From Chloroflexota bacterium (lineage in GTDB: Bacteria > Chloroflexota > Limnocylindria > Limnocylindrales > CSP1-4): a DNA stretch of 64,000 nucleotides. The position numbers were made by a program, and so were the translations under genes. The first letter of the stretch is position 1; each line of letters opens with the position of its first letter. Where the stretch lies: positions 177,436-241,435 of the forward strand of contig CANJLL010000005.1 in the NCBI GenBank assembly GCA_947475545.1, in the 5' to 3' direction. Positions 8,331 to 17,718 of this stretch are shown one piece after another. Below the pieces are notes generated by a model that did not search any database, had not been told where the DNA came from, and was given only the letters and a program-made list of their open reading frames with translations.

Positions 8331-8620
8331 ATCAGCGCATCACCCGCGACGAGCGCGAGGCCGCCATCGACCAGGCCGCCGACCGGCTGGGCTACCTCGT
8401 CCTGTCCTTCGGCCTCCTGGTGATCGTGGCCTGGCGCAGCTTCGCCAACCACGAGTCGTCCTGGGATTTGCTCCTCCTCGTGATCCTCGGCGGCGCGGTC
8501 GCCACGGCCTACCGGGTCAGCCGGCACGTGGCCACGCGGTCGTGGTGGCTGGTCGCGGGACTCAGCATCGGCCTCGCCCTGGTCCTCGCGGCCATCACGG
8601 CGCTGGCGCTTCGCTCGTAG
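8327..8620 (+). CDS. small three-helix membrane protein
   Basis: 97 residues with three hydrophobic segments (LGYLVLSFGLLVIVAW; WDLLLLVILGGAVATAY; WWLVAGLSIGLALVLAAITALAL). It overlaps the XRE regulator by ATGA, so the two are translated together. Similar membrane partners of mini-XRE regulators are common and mostly uncharacterised. Confidence 0.75.
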   Translation: MNQRITRDEREAAIDQAADRLGYLVLSFGLLVIVAWRSFANHESSWDLLLLVILGGAVATAYRVSRHVATRSWWLVAGLSIGLALVLAAITALALRS

Positions 8621-8720
8621 CGCCCGCCCCCGGCGGCTCCGGGCACGCCCGGTCGGCCGGGTTCGACTGGGTCAGCGCGCCGGAGCAGGCCCTGCGCTGA
8701 GGGCCCTCGCAGCGACGGAC

Positions 8721-8750
8721 TGCCACCCATGTATGGCATAATGGGTGGCA
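8721..8750. promoter_or_regulatory. operator palindrome over -10 and start codon of second RHH-PIN pair
   Basis: TGCCACCCAT and ATGGGTGGCA form a perfect 10-bp inverted repeat around a 10-bp centre. The right arm ends on the first base of the start codon, and a CATAAT (-10, 8737-8742) lies inside, 7 nt before the ATG. This is a typical layout for autorepression by the antitoxin. Confidence 0.65.
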
Positions 8751-9082
8751 TGGAGAAGACCACGGTCTACCTGACTCCGGAGCAGAAGACCGCGCTGGCC
8801 CAGGCGGCTCGCGCCGGCGGCTTGAGCGAGGCCTCCCTGATCCGCGAGGGGATCGCCGCGGTCATCGGCCGTCACGCCGCCGCGGAGGTCCCCCCCGCCC
8901 TCACCCCGCCGCCGGGCGGCAACCAGGACCAGGCGGGCGTGTTCACGCGAACGCGCTGGATCCAACGGGCCGCGCTCATCGAGCTGATTCAGCGGAGCCG
9001 GGCGGACGCCACGCTCACGGGGGACCTCCGGGACCTCCGGGACCTCGCGCCCGACAGCACGGACCAGGAGCCCCTCGCGTGA
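8750..9082 (+). CDS. ribbon-helix-helix antitoxin
   Basis: 110 residues. MEKTTVYLTPEQKTALAQAA...SEASLIREGI is a CopG/Arc-type RHH domain; the C-terminal half is longer than usual and ends in an acidic tail with DLRDLRDLAPD. Start taken at 8750 rather than 8729 because the -10 box lies between them. Overlaps the PIN gene by GTGA. Confidence 0.85.
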   Translation: MEKTTVYLTPEQKTALAQAARAGGLSEASLIREGIAAVIGRHAAAEVPPALTPPPGGNQDQAGVFTRTRWIQRAALIELIQRSRADATLTGDLRDLRDLAPDSTDQEPLA

Positions 9083-9492
9083 CCGGGAGCACGGCCGGCC
9101 TCGCCGACACCAGCATCTTCATCGCCAGCGAAAGCGGCCGGCCGCTCCGCGTGGAGCTGCTGCCGGACCGCCTGGCCGTCTCGATCATCACGGTGGGGGA
9201 GCTCCGGGCCGGCGTCCTCGCCGCCCGGGACCTGGCAACGCGCGAACGGCGCCTGGCGGCACTCGCCGCGGTCATGACGCTGGAGCCGGTGCCGGTGGAC
9301 CAGGACGTCGCGGCCGCCTGGGCCTACCTCCGCGTGGCGCTCCGGGATGCCGGCCGGAGCATGGGCGTCAACGACTCGTGGATTGCCGCCACCGCCATCG
9401 CGCTGGACGTGCCGCTCGTGACCCAGGATGACGACCATGCCGGCCTTGCCGGCCTTGCCGGCCTCCCCGGGCTCCGGGTGATCCGGGTCTGA
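9079..9492 (+). CDS. PIN-domain toxin (VapC family)
   Basis: 137 residues from a GTG overlapping the antitoxin stop. PIN residues seen: LADTSIFIASESGRP, VGELRAGVLAARD, MGVNDSWIAATAIALDVPLVTQDDD. Probable Mg2+-dependent RNase. The late segment GLAGLAGLPGL is encoded by a short GGCCTTGCC repeat, a likely slippage site. Confidence 0.88.
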   Translation: MTGSTAGLADTSIFIASESGRPLRVELLPDRLAVSIITVGELRAGVLAARDLATRERRLAALAAVMTLEPVPVDQDVAAAWAYLRVALRDAGRSMGVNDSWIAATAIALDVPLVTQDDDHAGLAGLAGLPGLRVIRV

Positions 9493-9539
9493 TCGGCCTT
9501 GCGCGGCTGAGCCCGCGTCGTCACCATCTCCCCATCGGC

Positions 9540-9580
9540 GTCGGCGACCTCGCCCACCAGTCCCCGGGGGCGTCGCCGAC
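9540..9580 (+). terminator. possible stem-loop after the PIN gene
   Basis: GTCGGCGAC and GTCGCCGAC are complementary 9-bp arms with a 23-nt loop between the toxin gene and the RidA gene. There is no T-tract, so this is weak evidence for termination. Confidence 0.25.
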
Positions 9581-9599
9581 ACCAATGGAGGGCCCAGTC

Positions 9600-9992
9600 G
9601 TGACGCGCGAGATCATCGACACGCCGGATGCCCCCGGCTCGGCCAGGTCCGGCAGCCCCGTCTACAGCCAGGCGGTGAAGGCGGCGGGCCTGGTCTTCGT
9701 CGCCGGGCAGGGTCCGTTCGACCCGGCCACGGGGGCCGTCCTGGGCGACACCATCCAGGAGCAGACCCGCCAGGCCCTCACCAACGTGCAGGCCATCCTG
9801 CGGGCAGCGGGCAGCGGGATCGACAGGGTCGTCAGCGCCACGTTCATCCTCCGCAACCCCGAGGACTTCGCCGGGATGAACGAGGAGTGGCGGCGCTGGT
9901 TCCCAACGGACCCGCCCGCTCGCCAGGGCGCCAAGCTGCCCCTTGAGATCCCCGGCCTCCGGATCTCCATCGCCGTCGTCGCGGAGGCCTGA
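9600..9992 (+). CDS. RidA family protein (reactive intermediate deaminase)
   Basis: 130 residues. Signatures: [46 protein letters not shown], and [26 protein letters not shown]; the Arg that binds the substrate carboxylate is replaced or shifted in [10 protein letters not shown]. RidA proteins hydrolyse enamines/imines released by PLP enzymes. The GTG at 9600 is preferred over the ATG at 9585 because GGAGGG lies 7 nt before it. Confidence 0.88.
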   Translation: MTREIIDTPDAPGSARSGSPVYSQAVKAAGLVFVAGQGPFDPATGAVLGDTIQEQTRQALTNVQAILRAAGSGIDRVVSATFILRNPEDFAGMNEEWRRWFPTDPPARQGAKLPLEIPGLRISIAVVAEA

Positions 9993-10036
9993 GCGGTGCC
10001 ACGGTGCCCGGCCTGGCACGGGGAGCAGGCGTGACC

Positions 10037-11710
10037 ATGAGCCCGCTGGCCGGCAAGTCGGCGCCGCCGTCGCTGCTGGTCGACGTGCCCCGGCTTGTCA
10101 CCGCCTACTACGCCGACGTGCCGGACCCGTCCGTCCCCTCGGAGCGCGTCGCGTTCGGGACCTCCGGGCACCGCGGCTCCGCGCTGACCCGCACCTTCAA
10201 CGAGTGGCACGTCCTGGCCATCAGCCAGGCCATCTGCCAGTACCGGGCGGGGCAGGGGATTACCGGGCCGCTCTTCCTGGGCATCGACACGCACGCCCTG
10301 TCCGCAGCGGCATTCGCCAGCGCGCTGGAGGTGCTGGCCGCCAACGGCGTCGAGGTCATGATCTCGGCCGGGGACGAGTACACGCCGACGCCCGCCGTCT
10401 CGCACGCCATCCTCGTGTACAACCGTGGGCGAACCAGCGGCCTGGCCGACGGCATCGTCGTGACGCCCTCGCACAATCCGCCGGAGGACGGCGGCTTCAA
10501 GTACAACCCGCCCAACGGCGGCCCCGCGGATGAGACGGTGACCGGCTGGATCGGCGCCACGGCCAACGCGCTGCTGGAGGCCGGGCTGGCAGGGGTGCAC
10601 CGCGTCTCGCTGGCCAAGGCGCTCCGCGCGCCGACGACACACCGGCACGATTTCCTGCGGAGCTACGTCGACGATCTCGGCAGCGTCATCGACCTGGACC
10701 TGGTCCGCGGCGCCGGGATCCGGCTGGGCGTGGACCCGCTGGGCGGCGCCGGCGTCCACTACTGGGCCGCGATCGCGGAGCGCTACGGCCTGGACCTGAC
10801 CGTGGTCCGGGATGAGGTGGATCCCACCTTCCGGTTCATGACCGTGGATTGGGACGGCCGGATCCGGATGGACCCCTCCTCGCCGTCGGCCATGCAGTCG
10901 CTGATCGGGCTGAAGGACCGGTTCGACGTGGCCTTCGGCTGCGACACCGATCACGACCGGCACGGGATCGTGACGCCCAGCACGGGGCTGCTCCCTCCGA
11001 ACCAGTACCTCGCCGTGTGCGTGGACTACCTCTTTCGCCAGCGGCCGGGCTGGTCCGCCGGCGCCGCCGTGGGCAAGACCCTGGTAAGCACCGGCCTGAT
11101 CGACCGGGTGGCGGCCCGACTGGGTCGCCGCCTGTACGAGGTCCCCGTGGGCTTCAAGTGGTTCGTGGACGGGCTCATCGACGGGTCGCTGGGCTTCGGC
11201 GGCGAGGAGAGCGCCGGCGCCTCGTTCCTGCGCCGCGACGGCGGGGCGTGGACCACCGACAAGGACGGCATCGTCCCGGCCCTCCTGGCCGCGGAGATCA
11301 CCGTGCGAACCGGCCGGGACCCGGGCGAGCTTTACCGGACGCTGACCGCCGACCTGGGCGAACCGGTCTCGCGCCGCGTGGACGCCCCCGCCACGCCCGA
11401 GCAGAAGCGGCGGCTCTCCCGGCTGACCCCGGCCCAGGTGCGCCAGGCCAGCCTGGCCGGCGAACCGGTGGAGTCCGTGCTGGATCGGGCGCCGGGCAAT
11501 GGCGCGCCCATCGGCGGGCTCAAGGTCACCACAAAGAACGGCTGGTTCGCCGCCCGCCCATCCGGCACCGAGAGCATCTACAAGATCTACGCCGAGAGCT
11601 TCCTGGGCGAGGCGCACCTGGACCGTCTGATCGCCGAGGCGCAGGCGATGGTGGACGAGGCGCTGGGGGTGGACCAGCCGCACGGTGCGGCGCCGGGGAC
11701 CGCGGCGTGA
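10037..11710 (+). CDS. pgm: phosphoglucomutase (alpha-D-glucose phosphate specific)
   Basis: 557 residues, close to the 546 typical of bacterial Pgm. Interconverts glucose 1-phosphate and glucose 6-phosphate through a phosphoserine. Seen: FGTSGHRG near the N-terminus, the catalytic serine loop [13 protein letters not shown], the metal-binding loop [11 protein letters not shown], sugar-binding [11 protein letters not shown], and the phosphate-binding [22 protein letters not shown] precedes the ATG; a GTG 6 nt upstream is also possible. Overlaps the next gene by GTGA. Confidence 0.95.
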   Translation: MSPLAGKSAPPSLLVDVPRLVTAYYADVPDPSVPSERVAFGTSGHRGSALTRTFNEWHVLAISQAICQYRAGQGITGPLFLGIDTHALSAAAFASALEVLAANGVEVMISAGDEYTPTPAVSHAILVYNRGRTSGLADGIVVTPSHNPPEDGGFKYNPPNGGPADETVTGWIGATANALLEAGLAGVHRVSLAKALRAPTTHRHDFLRSYVDDLGSVIDLDLVRGAGIRLGVDPLGGAGVHYWAAIAERYGLDLTVVRDEVDPTFRFMTVDWDGRIRMDPSSPSAMQSLIGLKDRFDVAFGCDTDHDRHGIVTPSTGLLPPNQYLAVCVDYLFRQRPGWSAGAAVGKTLVSTGLIDRVAARLGRRLYEVPVGFKWFVDGLIDGSLGFGGEESAGASFLRRDGGAWTTDKDGIVPALLAAEITVRTGRDPGELYRTLTADLGEPVSRRVDAPATPEQKRRLSRLTPAQVRQASLAGEPVESVLDRAPGNGAPIGGLKVTTKNGWFAARPSGTESIYKIYAESFLGEAHLDRLIAEAQAMVDEALGVDQPHGAAPGTAA

Positions 11711-12681
11711 TCGTGCCGAGGACGGCGGCGCCGCGCCACCCCATCCGCGCCGGCGTGACCATCTGGCCCCAGGTGGGGTCCTGGCAGCAGATCCGCGAGG
11801 CGGCCATCGCCGCGGACCGTGCCGGGCTGGACGCCGTCTGGACCTGGGACCACCTCTATCCGATCGTCGGCGACCCCCACGGGTCGATCTTCGAAGGCTG
11901 GAGCACGCTGGGCTCCTGGGCGGAGATCACCGAGCACGTGTCGCTGGGCCTCATGGTGGGCGCCAACACCTTCCGCAACCCGGGCGTCGTCGCCAAGGCC
12001 GCCGTGACCATCGATCACGCCAGCCACGGCCGCGCCTGGCTGGGCCTGGGCGGCGCCTGGTTCGAGCCCGAGCACCAGGCATTCGGGATCGACTTTGGGT
12101 CGGGGCCCGGCGAGCGGCTCAACCGACTCGAGGCGTCCGTGGGCGCCATCCGGCGGATGCTGGGCGGCGAGGCCGTCACCATGCCCGACGGCGGGCCCTA
12201 CCGGCTGGACCAGGCCGTGGTTCGCCCGCTGCCGTATCGCGGGGCCGGGCGGCTGCCCATCATGATCGGCGGGTCCGGCGAGCAGAAGACGCTCCGCACG
12301 GTCGCCCGCCACGCCGACGGCTGGAACGCCAACGGCGCCGTGGACGTGCTCCGGCGCAAGGCCGGCATCCTCGCGGAGCACTGCGCCGAGGTGGGGCGCG
12401 ACATCGCCGACATCGAGTTCACGTTCACCCGGCAGTGCGTCATCCGGGACGACGTCCAGGAGGCGGCCCGGGTGCTGAAGGCCGTGCAGGCGGCCAACGG
12501 GCGCGCCTACGAGCCCTCGGCGGACGTGGACTTCATCGGTCCGCCGGCCCTCATCGCGGAACGCTGGCGCTCATACCTGGCGCTGGGGTTCACGCACCTG
12601 GTGATCGAGCTGCCGGCGCCCTACGACCGGGAGACCATCGAACGCCTCGCCGAGGTCCGCGACCTGGTGGCCCGGGGCTGA
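11707..12681 (+). CDS. LLM-class flavin/F420-dependent oxidoreductase
   Basis: 324 residues from the GTG overlapping the pgm stop. TIM-barrel luciferase-like fold: [98 protein letters not shown]. These are typical of F420-dependent members, though FMN use cannot be excluded. Its last 36 bp are duplicated at 14050-14085, so the gene is intact but looks like the insertion target of the next unit. Confidence 0.9.
   Translation: MIVPRTAAPRHPIRAGVTIWPQVGSWQQIREAAIAADRAGLDAVWTWDHLYPIVGDPHGSIFEGWSTLGSWAEITEHVSLGLMVGANTFRNPGVVAKAAVTIDHASHGRAWLGLGGAWFEPEHQAFGIDFGSGPGERLNRLEASVGAIRRMLGGEAVTMPDGGPYRLDQAVVRPLPYRGAGRLPIMIGGSGEQKTLRTVARHADGWNANGAVDVLRRKAGILAEHCAEVGRDIADIEFTFTRQCVIRDDVQEAARVLKAVQAANGRAYEPSADVDFIGPPALIAERWRSYLALGFTHLVIELPAPYDRETIERLAEVRDLVARG
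12646..12681 (+). repeat. 36-bp direct repeat, left copy (3' end of LLM gene)
   Basis: Identical to 14050-14085. It encodes the last residues ([10 protein letters not shown] and stop) of the LLM oxidoreductase. Confidence 0.95.
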
Positions 12682-12744
12682 GGCGCCGGCCGACTCCTTG
12701 TAACGTGCTTGGGCGGTACAGCGCCCCACGTGCGATGACGGTGG

Positions 12745-13977
12745 TCAGCCCCAGAGCGTCGAGATTGGAGCCGCGATGAGCCGGTCGCCGAGCGCATAGG
12801 TACGCGGACCGGTGTGGAGCACGATCCCCGCGATGAAGGCCTCGTCGACTCGGTCGCGGAGTCCGGCAAGGTGGCGCGCGCTGTCGGCAGAGGGCGCGGC
12901 ATCGGCCTTGATCTCCAGCGCGACGAGGCGGCCCCCGGCGAGCTCGGCGAGCAGGTCAACCTCGAAGCGGCCCTGCTCCTGGCGCCCGTGGTACAGGCGA
13001 GGTCGCGTGGCTGACGTCGCGATCTCGGCCCGGATCTGGGCGACGACGAACGACTCGAGGAGGCGACCGAGGAGGTCGCCGCTGCGCATGACGAGGTCGG
13101 TGTCGAGCCCAAGGGCGGCACCCGCAAGCGCTGGATCGACGACGTGACGCTTCGGCCTGAGCACGAGCCGCTTGAGCCGGTTGGAGGTCCACGCCGGGAG
13201 TGCCTCGATCGCGGCCAGGTTCGCGAGCAGGCGCTCGTAGGACTGCGCGGTTCGACGGTTGATCCCGGCGGCATCCAGGAGCGTCTGCTCGTCGACCACA
13301 CCGGCGGTGTTGAGCGAGTACGCCTCGAAGTAGCGGCGCAGTCGGGTCGGGTCACGTCCGCCATCGACCTGCTCGGCATCGCGCGTGAGGAGGTGCTCGA
13401 CGTAGCTCTCGAGCCAGCGGCCGCGCGTCGCTTCACCGAGACGGAGGGCGGGCTCGGGGAAGCCGCTGCGCAAGGCGAGCTCGACGTAGCCGCGCAGGTC
13501 CGGCGTGCCGGCGGCCGGCGTGAGCTCCGCGGCGGCGGCGACGCGGTCGAGGAACGAGGCTGACGCACTGGCGGCGCCTTGTTCCCGGATGGTCATTCCA
13601 TACATGGGTACCCGGGTCAGCCGTCCGGTCCCGGGCCAGAGCTCGCCCTCCAGGTCGCCCCTGGCGGAGCCTGTGACCAGGAAGCGGCCCGGATCGGGGC
13701 GAGCATCGACGGCACGCTTTACCGCGCCGAGGACTCCTGGGACCGCCTGCCATTCGTCGAGCAGGACCGGCTCGGGCAGGCCTCGCAGCGCGGCATCGGG
13801 GTCCGCCCGGAATGCGACAGCGTCGGCCTCCGAGTCGAGATGCACGACGCTGGCAGCCCGGCGAGCCGCAGTTGTGGTCTTCCCTGTCGCCCGAGGGCCC
13901 GTGACGAAGACGGCCGGCAGCTCGGCCATCAGCGCGTCAAGCAGGGGGTCAACCAGCCTTGGTCGGTACTCGTTCAC
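12745..13977 (-). CDS. AAA ATPase with DUF4143 domain
   Basis: 410 residues from a GTG at 13977. N-terminal AAA_14 ATPase: Walker A VFVTGPRATGKTT, Walker B EPVLLDEWQAVP, sensor FLVTGSARGDL. C-terminal DUF4143 with the nuclease-like core HGRQEQGRFEVDLLAEL...LVALEIKADA (D-x-n-ExK pattern). These proteins are widespread, often in variable regions, and their function is unsettled; a DNA-binding ATPase with a restriction-like fold is plausible. Placed alone between the 36-bp repeats. Confidence 0.88.
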   Translation of the reverse strand: MNEYRPRLVDPLLDALMAELPAVFVTGPRATGKTTTAARRAASVVHLDSEADAVAFRADPDAALRGLPEPVLLDEWQAVPGVLGAVKRAVDARPDPGRFLVTGSARGDLEGELWPGTGRLTRVPMYGMTIREQGAASASASFLDRVAAAAELTPAAGTPDLRGYVELALRSGFPEPALRLGEATRGRWLESYVEHLLTRDAEQVDGGRDPTRLRRYFEAYSLNTAGVVDEQTLLDAAGINRRTAQSYERLLANLAAIEALPAWTSNRLKRLVLRPKRHVVDPALAGAALGLDTDLVMRSGDLLGRLLESFVVAQIRAEIATSATRPRLYHGRQEQGRFEVDLLAELAGGRLVALEIKADAAPSADSARHLAGLRDRVDEAFIAGIVLHTGPRTYALGDRLIAAPISTLWG

Positions 13978-13987
13978 CGGCCCACAC

Positions 13988-14046
13988 TACCACTCTGCCG
14001 CATCGTTGAGTACCACTTTGACGCGTGGTCGAGTACCACTCTGCCA
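13988..14046. repeat. three 23-bp-spaced repeats (TACCACTYTG core) upstream of the ATPase gene
   Basis: TACCACTCTGCC at 13988, TACCACTTT at 14011 and TACCACTCTGCC at 14034 are exactly 23 bp apart; GAG ends each of the first two units. On the minus strand they read as AGTGGTA motifs just upstream of the ATPase start. They could be operator sites or the multiple terminal repeats of an IS21-like end (the CAACGAT segment is reminiscent of it). Confidence 0.7.
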
Positions 14047-14049
14047 CAG

Positions 14050-14085
14050 CTCGCCGAGGTCCGCGACCTGGTGGCCCGGGGCTGA
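14050..14085 (+). repeat. 36-bp direct repeat, right copy
   Basis: Second copy of the 3' end of the LLM gene; it is not attached to any gene on this side. Confidence 0.95.
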
Positions 14086-14222
14086 CGGGGGCGACGGCGC
14101 GGCGCCGTGGCGCGGCGGGACCGGCGGTGCGGGCGGCGCGCAGGCGGCTGCAGCGCAGGCCATGGGTCTGGGCGCCTGAGCACAACTCGTTTGGGTGCCT
14201 ACGTCCCGCCCGGCGCCCGACC

Positions 14223-14429
14223 CTACGCCCCTTCGGCGGCCCGCCCGTCGTGCGTCTCGGCCCAGTGCAGCGCGTGGTCTGCGACCGCCTGCCAGCCCTC
14301 CTGGGCGATGATCCAGTGCGTCAGGCCGGGGAACTCGCGGTCGTCCGTCACCGCCGCCGAGCCCGCGTACTTCCGCACGTTCCGGCGCACCACGGAGGCC
14401 GGCACGATCCGGTCCGCCGCTGGCCGGGG
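14223..14429 (-). pseudogene. C-terminal remnant of an alpha/beta hydrolase
   Basis: The frame reads AADRIVPASVVRRNVRKYAG...DDREFPGLTHWIIAQEGWQAVADHALHWAETH. The DRIVPAS loop and the catalytic-His segment FPGLTHW are typical of the C-terminal fifth of alpha/beta hydrolases. Upstream (to about 14600) the frame breaks and no nucleophile elbow is found, so the gene is truncated and probably dead. Confidence 0.6.
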
Positions 14430-14636
14430 GCGCCATCGACCGTGACCACGCCGTCGCGCAGCTCCTCGGCGGCGATCATCCCCTTGACCGTGTCGGAGCC
14501 CTGCTCGATCTCGACCGCTCCGGTGAGCACACGATGGCGATCGTGACCTGGGGTACGCCGTAGCCGCGCATCGCGCCCGACGGCCGTTTGCGTGGTCGAC
14601 CCCCAGGCGACCGCCGGTGCCGTGGCTATCGGGGCA

Positions 14637-14665
14637 TTGCGGGACCCTTGCCGATGGTCTATAGC
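14637..14665 (+). promoter_or_regulatory. promoter, TTGCGG-17-TATAGC
   Basis: -35 TTGCGG (14637-14642), a 17-bp spacer, and -10 TATAGC (14660-14665), 9 nt before the ATG at 14675. Used to choose that start; the transcript would have little or no leader. Confidence 0.55.
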
Positions 14666-14674
14666 CTTGTTGAG

Positions 14675-15418
14675 ATGGGATGGTCCGTTGACCTGCGCCG
14701 CCTGCTGCTTCGGCTCTCCGGTTCCGCGCGCCCTGGGGCCGTCAGGTCGGCCCCCGCGGCGCCGTGGGACGGAGCGGCGCCGGCCGACCCCGGCGACCCT
14801 GACGAGGGATGGTTTGGCGAGGGGTCGCTGAGCGACGAGCGGCCCGCGCCGGCCCGCCGGCCCGGCCACCGGGAGACCGCCCTGGGACGCAGCCTGCGGG
14901 GGGATCGCACGGCGCTCCAGCGCGTCGCCAATGACCTGGTCGGCTCGGATCATGCCCAGGCGGACCGCCTGGAGCGCCTGTTGGAGGCGTTCGTCGAGGC
15001 GATCCTCCAGGGCGCCCTTGAGGCGGGTGTGGTGTATCCGTCCCAGGAGCATCCGTTCTGGGCCCGGTTCACCCCGGATCAGGGCCGGCGGATCCTCGAC
15101 GCCCTCGCGTCGATGGGCTTCCGATTTGATGGCATGGGCGGCTGGCAGGATGGCCGGGCGCCGGTCAGGCGTGACCTGGTGCTGGCGGTGGGCGTCACGG
15201 GTGTCGACGCCGTCAGGATCCATGCCTGGCCGGTGCCGTCGGCGATGTCGGACCTGCTTCGGGACACGACCATCGACGGAGAGGAGTACCTCGCCTCGGT
15301 GGCGCCGACGCTCAAGCTGACCGACCTGGCGACGGCGCTCGGCCCGCGCGCCATCCCGCTGGCCGAATTCTGGCTCCACCTGGAGCGTGCCCGCCCGCTC
15401 CTCCTCGCCGAGACCTGA
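14675..15418 (+). CDS. hypothetical protein
   Basis: 247 residues, not recognised. A basic N-terminus (MGWSVDLRRLLLRLSG) leads into a Pro/Ala/Asp-rich linker to about residue 60, then a helical part (DRTALQRVANDLVGSD...LERLLEAFVEAILQGALE) and a mixed alpha/beta C-terminal domain (FTPDQGRRILDALASMGFRFDGMGGWQDGR... VRRDLVLAVGVTGVDAVRIHAWP). No signal peptide or membrane helix. It has its own promoter and is followed by a strong terminator, so it is a single-gene unit. A start at 14654 or 14588 is less likely. Confidence 0.65.
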   Translation: MGWSVDLRRLLLRLSGSARPGAVRSAPAAPWDGAAPADPGDPDEGWFGEGSLSDERPAPARRPGHRETALGRSLRGDRTALQRVANDLVGSDHAQADRLERLLEAFVEAILQGALEAGVVYPSQEHPFWARFTPDQGRRILDALASMGFRFDGMGGWQDGRAPVRRDLVLAVGVTGVDAVRIHAWPVPSAMSDLLRDTTIDGEEYLASVAPTLKLTDLATALGPRAIPLAEFWLHLERARPLLLAET

Positions 15419-15419
15419 G

Positions 15420-15449
15420 CGGACGGGCCCGGCCAGCCAGGCCCGTCCG
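15420..15449 (+). terminator. Rho-independent-type terminator
   Basis: CGGACGGGCC and GGCCCGTCCG are perfect 10-bp arms with a 10-nt loop, followed by TTT. It lies 1 nt after the stop of the preceding gene. Confidence 0.7.
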
Positions 15450-15522
15450 TTTCGAGCCCATCGGGTCGACCAGCCGCGCGCCGGGCCCGACAGCGGATGC
15501 TGGGTTCCTTGCGTACGACCTG

Positions 15523-15690
15523 GTGCTGATCCTGCCGTTCGTGGCGCGCCTGCCGTCCACCGAATCCCGGCTCCTGCCGAGCCTCCTCGTCTACATCGGC
15601 GTCGTGGTCTACAGCGCGCTGCTGGCGACCTGGTACCTGGTGCTGGATCCGCGGACTCGCGGGCGGTCACGCCGCGCCGACGCTCCATGA
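15523..15690 (+). CDS. possible small membrane protein or membrane-protein remnant
   Basis: 55 residues (GTG start) reading VLILPFVARLPSTESR...LLVYIGVVVYSALLATWYLVLDPRTRGRSRRADAP. The last 30 residues hold a clear membrane helix followed by basic residues. The frame is open further upstream without a start, so this may be the tail of a decayed membrane protein. Confidence 0.3.
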   Translation: MLILPFVARLPSTESRLLPSLLVYIGVVVYSALLATWYLVLDPRTRGRSRRADAP

Positions 15691-15760
15691 CGCCGTTGAC
15701 CGGGCGGTTGGGGCGCCCGCCCGGCGGCGGGCTCGCCGGCCTGGCCTCAGGCCAGTCCGA

Positions 15761-16600
<840 letters not shown>

Positions 16601-16727
16601 GGGGAGCGATGACGTCCTTTCGGGACCGGTGGGGACGCGGGCCAGGACGTGACGGCTCGGCGTGGGGCGACCCGGTCCGCCGCTTGGGCTGAAGGATGGC
16701 ATACAACCCGGGTGGGGCCTGCGGGAC

Positions 16728-16762
16728 GCGCGGGGCGGCGCTGCTACGGCGCCGCCCCGCGC
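16728..16762 (-). terminator. 14-bp perfect stem-loop
   Basis: GCGCGGGGCGGCGC and GCGCCGCCCCGCGC pair perfectly around a 7-nt loop, 11 nt after the TAG at 16774-16776 on the minus strand. No T-tract. It supports that stop as the true end of the glycine-zipper gene. Confidence 0.5.
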
Positions 16763-16773
16763 CGGTCGGAGAG

Positions 16774-16979
16774 CTAGCGGCGCTGCTCGACAGTCGTGCT
16801 GACGACGACGCCGTCGTCGCCTTGGCCAGCTCGTCGGCCAGGCCGGCCGTGGCACCCGCCGCAGCACCAATCGCGCCCCCGATGACCGCTCCCACGGGCC
16901 CGGCAATGACCGCACCCGTGATGCCGCCGACGACGCCGCCCGCGAGCGCGCCCCCGACCTGCTCGTCGCCGTGGCGCAC
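16774..16979 (-). pseudogene. glycine-zipper protein, apparently frameshifted
   Basis: From a GTG at 16979 the frame reads VRHGDEQVGGALAGGVVGG and continues with GxxxG repeats (ITGAVIAGPVGAVIGGAIGAAAG), a glycine-zipper segment that inserts in membranes. After ADELAK this frame turns into Ser/Ala/Arg low complexity and would run into purU. The +1 frame gives GDDGVVVSTTVEQRR and a stop at 16774, right before a stem-loop. I infer a frameshift near 16822; an assembly error is possible. Confidence 0.4.
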
Positions 16980-17049
16980 GCCGCCCGGCCGCGCGGCGTG
17001 CGCTCGCCGACCGGGGACGCCCGGACGACGGTCTCCAGCCAGGTCGAGA

Positions 17050-17514
17050 TCAGTATTCGCCCTTGATGACGAAGAACGAGCCTCGGATGGTCCCCGCCAG
17101 CTTCGACTTCTGCCTCGCGAACTTGAACCGCGGGGCGAGCTCCGCGGGGATCTCCATCCCGTCGGACAGCTTGAACCCGACCGCCCGCTTGTTGGGGCCA
17201 TCGATCGTGTACAGCACGTTGATCGCCAGGCCGCTCTCGTAGAAGACGTAGGTCCAGCGGGTGTTCTCGACCTGGAACGACGTCGCCTCGAGCGGGCGCG
17301 ATGTGATGACCAGACCCCGCTCCTTCTCGAGGATGCGCTGGATGTAGTCGATCGTCGCCTGGGCCTCGCTCGCGGGCTCCACCGTGAAGTCGTGGGCGTA
17401 CTTGTTCTTGAAGTAACGGGCCTCGTTGGCCCGCAGCCCGGCGAGCGCGTCGGCCACCGGCGAGGACTCGAGGCCGGTGGTCGAGACAGTGCTGAAATCC
17501 ACGACGTAGGACAC
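17050..17514 (-). CDS. hypothetical protein
   Basis: 154 residues from a GTG with AGGAG 7 nt upstream. Unrecognised. The sequence looks like a compact soluble domain: VVDFSTVSTTGLESSPVADALAGLRANEARYFKNKYAHDFTVE, then ILEKERGLVITSRPLEATSFQVENTRWTYVFYESGLAINVLYTIDG and RFKFARQKSKLAGTIRGSFFVIKGEY. The upstream extension to 17688 is rejected because the Shine-Dalgarno sequence marks 17514. No pathway context. Confidence 0.65.
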   Translation of the reverse strand: MSYVVDFSTVSTTGLESSPVADALAGLRANEARYFKNKYAHDFTVEPASEAQATIDYIQRILEKERGLVITSRPLEATSFQVENTRWTYVFYESGLAINVLYTIDGPNKRAVGFKLSDGMEIPAELAPRFKFARQKSKLAGTIRGSFFVIKGEY

Positions 17515-17718
17515 GACACGCTCCTGTGCGCCTTCGGGACGGAGGCCCTCGACCCCAGAAGCGTGCCGACGTGATGGCCCGGGGCATCGCCGAGAGCCGT
17601 CAACGCGGCCTCCAGCTGCGTTCGTCCGATCGTATCCATGCTGGCACGATAGGCCTCGTTGAGTAAGCGTCAACCTACCGTATCGCAAGACTCACACGTA
17701 CTCGACGTGGCTCGTCGG

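Larger units (their letters stand above)
12682..14085. mobile_element. putative 1.4-kb inserted unit carrying a DUF4143 ATPase
   Basis: The segment between the two 36-bp direct repeats holds a single gene and a set of 23-bp repeats. The exact repeat of a coding 3' end on its far side is the footprint expected of integration at a gene terminus. No recombinase is inside, so the mechanism is unknown; homologous duplication is an alternative. Confidence 0.5.

Noticed and set aside
14348..15688. 446-codon minus-strand open frame
   Set aside because: No domain, and opposite a gene with its own promoter and terminator.
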